Source: JAXLYX01 sp046351215 (GTDB lineage: Bacteria > Myxococcota_A > Polyangia > Polyangiales > Houyiibacteriaceae). From it: a DNA stretch of 64,000 nucleotides. How positions within the stretch are numbered: the first letter of the stretch is position 1; the number at the start of each line of letters is the position of its first letter. The notes below the pieces were generated by a model. That model was not told where the DNA came from. It ran no database searches and worked only from the letters and a program-made list of their open reading frames with translations. The position numbers and the translations under genes are program-made. The DNA lies in assembly GCA_046351215.1 (NCBI GenBank), contig JAXLYX010000008.1, positions 310,001-374,000 on the forward strand, given 5' to 3'. Positions 59,061-64,000 of the stretch are shown here, piece by piece.

Positions 59061-60860
59061 TCAGACGCCGGCCGAGGCTCCGTCGCGTGCCGTCGTCTTC
59101 GCGCTCGAAGGAGCCCGCTTCGTCGCGCCGATCCCGCCGCGTCGCAGGAGCCGTCCGTACTTCGTCTTGCCGAAGTCCTCGGCGAGCTCGCCGGCCTCGA
59201 ACGCCACGCGTCCGCCGATCAGCACGTTCCGCACGACTCCGTCCGAGCGCTTCACCATCCGCATGTGTCCGTCGAGGCGCGGGTCGTCGAGCTCGATCGG
59301 ACGCGAGAGCCCGTACGGCAGCTTCCGAGGATCGATCACGACGACGTCCGCGTGCTTGCCTTCGGCGATCACGCCGGCATCGAGGCCGAGCCAGGCCGCG
59401 ATCTCGCCCGTGAGGCGGTGGACGGCCTGCTCGATCGACAGGACCTCGGGATGGGCCTGCATCTGCTGGAGGAGCTGCAGCGCTCCGTCCTGGAACGCCA
59501 TGTTCCGGTTGTGCGCGCCCGAGTCGTTGAAGCCCGGCAGCGTGTAGGGGCTCGCCATGAGCTCGCGACGCGGCCCGGGCCGATCGTTCGTGACCTCGGT
59601 CTTCCAGCGCAGGGCCGAGTCGTGCTCGCGGAGCAGATCCATGAGGCACTCGACCTCGTCGGCGCCGCGCTCGCGCGCGATCTGCCGGAAGGACTTGCCG
59701 ACGATCGAGGTGTCGGGCGCCGCGATCACGAGCATGTCGCCGAGATCGCGGTGGAAGACGCGCTGGCCCTTCGACGTCCACTCCTCCCGGAAGCGCCGGC
59801 GGTAGCCCGGATCCGCGAACATGCGGCGCCGCTCCGCGGCCGTCGCGCTGATCGCCTCGACGCCCGTCGGGAATTCCTCGAAGAGCGGCGTGTGGACGCC
59901 GTCGCAGTAGTTCAGGAAGGGCTCGGCGAGGGCCTGGAAGCGGACGTCCCCTCCGAGGACCTCCGTGACGAAGCGCGCCGACATCTGTGCGATCTTGTAG
60001 ATCTTCCGATCCGTCTTCACGTCCATCGCGGCGACGATCGTGGTCTTCAGCGGCTTCCTGCCGCGCGCCCTGCCGACCGAGTACGAGAGGATGCGGAGGA
60101 CGGTCTGCTTCATCAGCGCGTTCGGCGTCGCCTGCAGCACGCCGCCCGCGTCGCGCACGACGTCGGCGAGCTCCTCGTACTCGGACGGATGCGCCTGCTG
60201 CGACGGAACGCTGATGCCCTTGTAGGCCTCTCCGTCCCACCGATGCCACGGCAGCATGTCGATCGACAGGCCGAGGAAGCCGGCATCGAGGGCCTCGCGG
60301 ATCATCGCCTTCATCGCGGCCTTCTCGGCGGCCGTCGCCTTCGGCTCCCGGAGCGCGCGCTCCGTGCCCATCGCGGCGAGCCGGACGTTCGAGTGCCCGA
60401 GGAACGTCGCGACGTTCGGACCGATCGGCAGGGACTCGAGATGCTCGTAGTACTCCTTCGGCCCGTTCCAGCGCACGTTCCCGTCCAGCCACTTCTCCAT
60501 CAGCGGCCTGGGCAGGCTCTCCACCCGGCAGAAGAGGTCGAGGAGCTGCTCGTCCGTGCCGGCCGCCGCCGAGAGCGAGCAGTTGCCCATGACGACGCTC
60601 GTCACGCCGTGGCGGACCGACTCGTCGAGGCCCGGGAGGACCTCGATCTCGGCGTCGTAGTGCGTGTGGAGGTCGAAGAAGCCGGGCGTGACCCAGCAGC
60701 CCGTGGCGTCGATCTCCTTCGCGCCCGTTCCCTCGAGACGCGTCCCGATCGCGGCGACCCTCCCGTCGCGGATGCCCACGTCGGCCCGGCGCCCGGGGGA
60801 ACCGGTGCCGTCGTAGAGGGTCCCGTTGCGGATCACCACGTCGAAGCGCGTCTCGGCCAT
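59061..60860 (-). CDS. N-acyl-D-amino-acid deacylase-type amidohydrolase
   Basis: A 599-residue metal-dependent hydrolase. GFFDLHTHYDAEIEVLPGLD has the HxH metal motif near residue 66; GVTSVVMGNCSLS follows as in D-aminoacylases. ATFLGHSNVRLAAM, DLGDMLVIAAPDTSIVGKSF and NDSGAHNRNMAF supply later active-site segments, and the C-terminal ADVVVIDPRKL restarts the beta-sandwich domain. The length fits D-aminoacylase/dihydroorotase-like family members. A 20-base dyad lies 60 bases upstream. Confidence 0.88.
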   Translation of the reverse strand: MAETRFDVVIRNGTLYDGTGSPGRRADVGIRDGRVAAIGTRLEGTGAKEIDATGCWVTPGFFDLHTHYDAEIEVLPGLDESVRHGVTSVVMGNCSLSAAAGTDEQLLDLFCRVESLPRPLMEKWLDGNVRWNGPKEYYEHLESLPIGPNVATFLGHSNVRLAAMGTERALREPKATAAEKAAMKAMIREALDAGFLGLSIDMLPWHRWDGEAYKGISVPSQQAHPSEYEELADVVRDAGGVLQATPNALMKQTVLRILSYSVGRARGRKPLKTTIVAAMDVKTDRKIYKIAQMSARFVTEVLGGDVRFQALAEPFLNYCDGVHTPLFEEFPTGVEAISATAAERRRMFADPGYRRRFREEWTSKGQRVFHRDLGDMLVIAAPDTSIVGKSFRQIARERGADEVECLMDLLREHDSALRWKTEVTNDRPGPRRELMASPYTLPGFNDSGAHNRNMAFQDGALQLLQQMQAHPEVLSIEQAVHRLTGEIAAWLGLDAGVIAEGKHADVVVIDPRKLPYGLSRPIELDDPRLDGHMRMVKRSDGVVRNVLIGGRVAFEAGELAEDFGKTKYGRLLRRGGIGATKRAPSSAKTTARDGASAGV

Positions 60861-60919
60861 CGTCTTCCTCGCCTGGGATGGGGACGGGGGGAGGGCCCGC
60901 CGTCTCCCCGATCCATAAG

Positions 60920-60939
60920 TGAACTCGACGTCAGTTTCA
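60920..60939. promoter_or_regulatory. 20-base dyad operator candidate
   Basis: TGAACTCGACGTCAGTTTCA fits TGAA-N3-GACGTC-N3-TTCA, a symmetric 4+6+4 dyad. It lies 60 bases upstream of the amidohydrolase and 45 bases past the end of the SDR gene on the same strand. TetR-family lipid regulators often bind such sites. The regulator is not encoded nearby. Confidence 0.45.
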
Positions 60940-60983
60940 AGTGCTGGGACGGAAAAAAGACCGACCTCGGCGACCCTCGGCCC

Positions 60984-61817
60984 TCAGCCCTCCCGCGGCA
61001 GCTCCTTCCGCTCCTTCGGCGCACCGAGGCCCGTCAGGGCGAGCAGGCGGGGCACGACGAGCGGGAAGTGCTGTCCGACGAAGGCGCCGACCTTCCCGTG
61101 ACCCGTGAAGACGAATTCGCGCTTCCGCGCGTGGATCGCATCCACGATCACGCGGGCCGCCTTCTCGGAGGTCCACATCAGCTTCGCAGGACGCTTGTCC
61201 TTCCGGGACGGATCGTGGCGGCCCTGGTTGTCGACCTGCCCGATCTCGCTCTCGACGAAGCCCGGCAGGATGGTGGTGCAGGAGACGCCGCTGCCGGCGA
61301 GCTCGGACTGGAGCGTCAGGCCGATCGCGCGCACGGCGAACTTCGAGGCCGAGTACGCCCCGCCCGCCGGCGTCGCGAGCACGCCCGAGACGCTGCTCAC
61401 GAGCGCGATGCGACCGCGCGTCCGCCGGAGGTGCGGGAGCGCGAAGCGCACGGTCGAGGCGAGGCCGACGACGTTCGTCTCGAGCTGCCGCCGCCAATCG
61501 GTGGCCGTGAGGTCCTCGATGCGTCCCATCACGGCGAAGCCGGCGTTGGCGACGACGACGTCGAGCTTGCCGAGCGTCCGTGCGACCTCGTCGGCGGCGC
61601 GGCGGACGTCGTCCTCGTCGACCACGTCGCACGTGACCGCGAGCCCTCGTCCGCCCGCGGCCGTGATCGCCTCGACGACCTCGTCGAGCTTGTCCCGCCT
61701 CCGCCCCGAGACGGCCACGATCGCGCCCTCGCGTGCGAAGCCGAGCGCGAGCGAGCGACCGATGCCGCTGCCTCCGCCCGTGATCCAGACGACCTGTCCA
61801 TCGAACCTGCGTGCCAT
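60984..61817 (-). CDS. Short-chain dehydrogenase/reductase
   Basis: A 277-residue classical SDR. VVWITGGGSGIGRSLALGFA is the NAD(P) motif (GxxxGxG), NAGFAVMG the NNAG equivalent, SSVSGVLATPAGGAYSASKF the Ser-Tyr-x3-Lys catalytic set. It is complete and of normal length. The promoter for the downstream amidohydrolase lies beyond its stop. It is divergent from the second SDR gene. Confidence 0.92.
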   Translation of the reverse strand: MARRFDGQVVWITGGGSGIGRSLALGFAREGAIVAVSGRRRDKLDEVVEAITAAGGRGLAVTCDVVDEDDVRRAADEVARTLGKLDVVVANAGFAVMGRIEDLTATDWRRQLETNVVGLASTVRFALPHLRRTRGRIALVSSVSGVLATPAGGAYSASKFAVRAIGLTLQSELAGSGVSCTTILPGFVESEIGQVDNQGRHDPSRKDKRPAKLMWTSEKAARVIVDAIHARKREFVFTGHGKVGAFVGQHFPLVVPRLLALTGLGAPKERKELPREG

Positions 61818-61906
61818 GGCGGAGTCCTACCACGAAGCGGTGCACGAGAGGCCCCCGTGGCCCGCTCGCTCTGGTAGTCTCGACGACCCACACGAGGAGA
61901 GCGGGA

Positions 61907-62728
61907 ATGGCACTCGAACGCGCACGGTCGGTGATCACGGGGGCGGGCAGCGGGCTCGGTCGGGCGTTCGCGCTCGAGCTCGCGGCCGGCAAGGGTGCGC
62001 TCCTGCTCTCGGACATCGATCCGAAGGGGCTCGAGGAGACGGCCCGGCTCGCGCGCGAGCGCGGGGCCTCGGACGTGGTCACGACCTCGTGCGACGTGCG
62101 TCGCGCCGGCGACGTCGAGGCGCTGGCGAAGCTCGCCGACGAGCGCTTCGGTGGCGTCGACGTCGTCGTGAACAACGCGGGGGTCGGCGTCGCGGGGCCC
62201 GTCGGAGACGTGCCGCTCGAGGACTGGCAGTGGGTCGTCGACGTGAACCTCTGGGGCGTGATCCACGGCTGCCACGTCTTCGTGCCGCGCCTCAAGCGCC
62301 AGCGCTCGGGCTATCTCATCAACATCGCCTCGGCCGCCGGCCTGATCTCGACGCCCGAGATGGCCCCCTACAACGTCACGAAGGCCGCCGTGGTCGCGCT
62401 CTCCGAGACGCTCGCGGCCGAGCTCCGCGGGACGGGCGTGAACGTCACCGTGGTCTGCCCGACGTTCTTCCAGACGAAGATCATGGACAGCGGGCGCTTC
62501 ACGGGCGCTCCCGACGCCGATCGCCTCGCGCGTGCGATGATGAAGCGCTCGCGGGTGCAGGCGGACGGCGTCGCGAAGGCGGCGCTCCGCTCGGTCACGA
62601 AGGGCGAGCTCTACTGCGTGCCCATGGCCGACGGCCGTGCGATGTGGCGGATGAAGCGCCTCGCCCCCGAGCGCATGCCCGCCGTGATGGGCCTCGGGAA
62701 GAAGGCGAGCGGGAAGCTCGGAGGCTGA
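61907..62728 (+). CDS. Short-chain dehydrogenase/reductase
   Basis: A 273-residue classical SDR. VITGAGSGLGRAFALELAAG is the cofactor motif, DVVVNNAGVGVAG the NNAG motif, NIASAAGLISTPEMAPYNVT with KAAVVALSE gives Ser, Tyr-x3-Lys. A GAGGAGAG ribosome site precedes the ATG. The C-terminal tail includes MWRMKRLAPERMPAVMGLG, common in membrane-associated lipid reductases. It is followed after 3 bases by the channel gene on the same strand. Confidence 0.92.
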   Translation: MALERARSVITGAGSGLGRAFALELAAGKGALLLSDIDPKGLEETARLARERGASDVVTTSCDVRRAGDVEALAKLADERFGGVDVVVNNAGVGVAGPVGDVPLEDWQWVVDVNLWGVIHGCHVFVPRLKRQRSGYLINIASAAGLISTPEMAPYNVTKAAVVALSETLAAELRGTGVNVTVVCPTFFQTKIMDSGRFTGAPDADRLARAMMKRSRVQADGVAKAALRSVTKGELYCVPMADGRAMWRMKRLAPERMPAVMGLGKKASGKLGG

Positions 62729-62731
62729 GCC

Positions 62732-64000
62732 ATGGGGCAGTTCGTCGAGCTCCTGTCGATGCTCAGCCGCTTCGGCACCTTCTGGATCTTCGTCGCGCTG
62801 ATCGTCGGGCGGACGATCGTGACCTTCACTCCGAAGGGCTCGAGCGCACGCTCGCGATTCCGACTGTCCGCCGGTCTCTTCGTGATGCACCTCGCCCTCG
62901 TGGCCGCGGCGCACGGGCTCGTGCAGGCCCACAGCCGGATCGCGGGCGACGTCACCGTGCTCGCCGGTCTCATCGGCACGCTCGCCAGCGTCTCGCTCGC
63001 CGGCGTGATCGTCTTCGAGGGCGTGGTGCGCCGCATCAGCCCGGAAGTCCCCCAGATCCTGCTCGACGTCGTGACGACGATCGCCGCCTTCATCGCCATG
63101 ATGCGGGCCTCGTCGGCGCTCGGGGTCGATCTCTCGGGCGTCATCGCGACGAGCGCCGTGCTCACCGCGGTCATCGGCCTCTCGCTGCAGGACACGCTCG
63201 GCAACGTCGTCGGCGGCCTCGCGCTCCAGCTCGACAGCTCGATCAAGGTCGGCGATTGGGTGAAGGTCGGAGACGTCACGGGTCGCGTCGTCGAGATCCG
63301 CTGGCGGTACACCGCGATCGAGACGCGGAACTGGGAGACGGTGATCATCCCGAACAGCGTGCTGACGAAGTCCCAGGCGCTCGTCCTCGGCCGACGCTCG
63401 GGCAAGCCCGTCCAATGGCGGCGTTGGGTCTACTTCCAGGTCGACTTCCGCCACGCGCCGAACGAGGTCATCGACGTCGTCGAGAAGGCGCTGCGCGCGC
63501 AGCCGCTCCCGAACGTCGCCACCGATCCGGCTCCGAACTGCATCGTGATGGACTTCGGCGACAGCGCGGCGAAGTACGCCGTCCGCTATTGGCTCACGGA
63601 CCTCGCGGTCGACGATCCGACCGACAGCCTCGTGCGCAACCGGATCTTCTACGCGCTCGCGCGTGCCCACCTCACGCTCTCGATCCCGGCGCAGGCCGTC
63701 TTCGTCACGAACGACGATCAGGAGCGGGCCGAGCACAAGCGGGCGGTCGACTTCGCGAGGCGCATGGCCGCGCTCCAGCACGTCGAGCTCTTCCGCGACC
63801 TCACGGACGAGGACCGCGCGGAGCTCGCGGCGAGCATGCACCGCGCTCCCTTCGCCCAGGGCGAGACGATGACGCGCGAGGGGGCCGCTGGGCACCACCT
63901 CTACGCGATCGTCTCGGGCAAGGTCTCGGTCCGCGTCGGCGGAACCGGCGAGGCCAACGAGGTCGCTTCGCTCGGCCCCGGGGACTTCTTCGGCGAGATG
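62732..64000 (+). CDS. MscS-family channel with C-terminal cyclic-nucleotide-binding domain (partial)
   Basis: The frame is open to the window end, so only the first 423 residues are seen. Four N-terminal helices (about residues 10-140) precede the MscS core: TAVIGLSLQDTLGNVVGGLA (pore-lining region), KVGDWVKVGDVTGRVVEIRW and ETVIIPNSVLTKSQ. The C-terminal part begins a cNMP-binding barrel (LFRDLTDEDRAELAASMH, HLYAIVSGKVSVRVG, LGPGDFFGEM). It would be a cyclic-nucleotide-modulated mechanosensitive channel in the inner membrane. The start is preceded by GGAGG, and it is likely cotranscribed with the upstream SDR. Confidence 0.9.
   Translation, partial: MGQFVELLSMLSRFGTFWIFVALIVGRTIVTFTPKGSSARSRFRLSAGLFVMHLALVAAAHGLVQAHSRIAGDVTVLAGLIGTLASVSLAGVIVFEGVVRRISPEVPQILLDVVTTIAAFIAMMRASSALGVDLSGVIATSAVLTAVIGLSLQDTLGNVVGGLALQLDSSIKVGDWVKVGDVTGRVVEIRWRYTAIETRNWETVIIPNSVLTKSQALVLGRRSGKPVQWRRWVYFQVDFRHAPNEVIDVVEKALRAQPLPNVATDPAPNCIVMDFGDSAAKYAVRYWLTDLAVDDPTDSLVRNRIFYALARAHLTLSIPAQAVFVTNDDQERAEHKRAVDFARRMAALQHVELFRDLTDEDRAELAASMHRAPFAQGETMTREGAAGHHLYAIVSGKVSVRVGGTGEANEVASLGPGDFFGEM

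Noticed and set aside
1..64000. tRNA, rRNA, insertion sequence or prophage
   Set aside because: No cloverleaf-like sequence, rRNA motif, transposase, integrase or structural phage gene was seen in either strand.

Overview
The window is very GC-rich DNA (roughly 70% by eye) with strong G/C preference at third codon positions, many lipoproteins and Tat-exported proteins, many one-component regulators, and a CarF-type plasmalogen desaturase. This suggests a myxobacterium, perhaps Polyangiales or Sandaracinus-like. That placement is an inference: there is no rRNA, tRNA, ribosomal protein or other marker gene in the window. I see no insertion sequence, integrase, phage gene or CRISPR array, so it reads as ordinary chromosomal DNA. 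Genes are dense, and translational coupling through ATGA or GTGA overlaps is common.

Layout. 0-3.2 kb: an iron-sulfur/SCP2 protein, a TetR regulator with two matching operators, and a Crp-family regulator. 3.2-10.5 kb: an orphan cytochrome oxidase subunit II fused to cytochrome c, an epimerase, a lipoprotein with Asp/Gly repeats, an ABC ATPase/permease pair, and an ArsR regulator coupled to a duplicated AHSA1-type protein. 10.5-17.7 kb: a diguanylate cyclase, a TetR/alpha-beta-hydrolase pair in which the second operator lies inside the hydrolase gene, a Coa1-like lipoprotein, a three-gene membrane-protein operon, a lipoprotein and a fatty acid hydroxylase. 17.9-22.7 kb: a Tat-exported phospholipase C and a secreted HEMRH protein, then a dense array of GTGCAC boxes upstream of an ECF sigma/anti-sigma pair. 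22.7-30.6 kb: hydroxypyruvate isomerase and tartronate semialdehyde reductase (glyoxylate metabolism), then a SbcD/SbcC-like nuclease pair of YhaO/YhaN type.

31-43.8 kb: a minimal response regulator/histidine kinase pair, a TerB-like domain fused to a sugar transferase, a coupled operon of SIS-fold protein, CarF-like desaturase and membrane protein, a gene broken in three frames (DUF6670-like), a second short sugar transferase coupled to a B12-binding radical SAM protein, and two membrane proteins. 43.9-50.5 kb: an exported beta-barrel-like protein, an immunity-like two-domain protein, a pectinacetylesterase-family lipoprotein and a luciferase-like oxidoreductase. 50.7-56.8 kb: a surface-glycan cluster (HAD-like protein, GT2, polysaccharide deacetylase, methyltransferase, GT4), the last four coupled by 4-base overlaps. 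56.9-64 kb: a YkgJ-type protein, a lipoprotein with collagen-like octapeptides, an MBL-fold hydrolase, a D-aminoacylase-type amidohydrolase, two short-chain dehydrogenases, and an MscS-type channel with a cyclic-nucleotide domain that runs off the end.

The most interesting structures are the GTGCAC array at 21442-21555, the SIS-CarF-membrane protein operon at 34512-36894, the TerB-sugar transferase fusion, and the operator copy embedded in a coding region at 12634. Transcription-factor, operator and terminator calls come from inverted repeats seen in the sequence and have not been tested.
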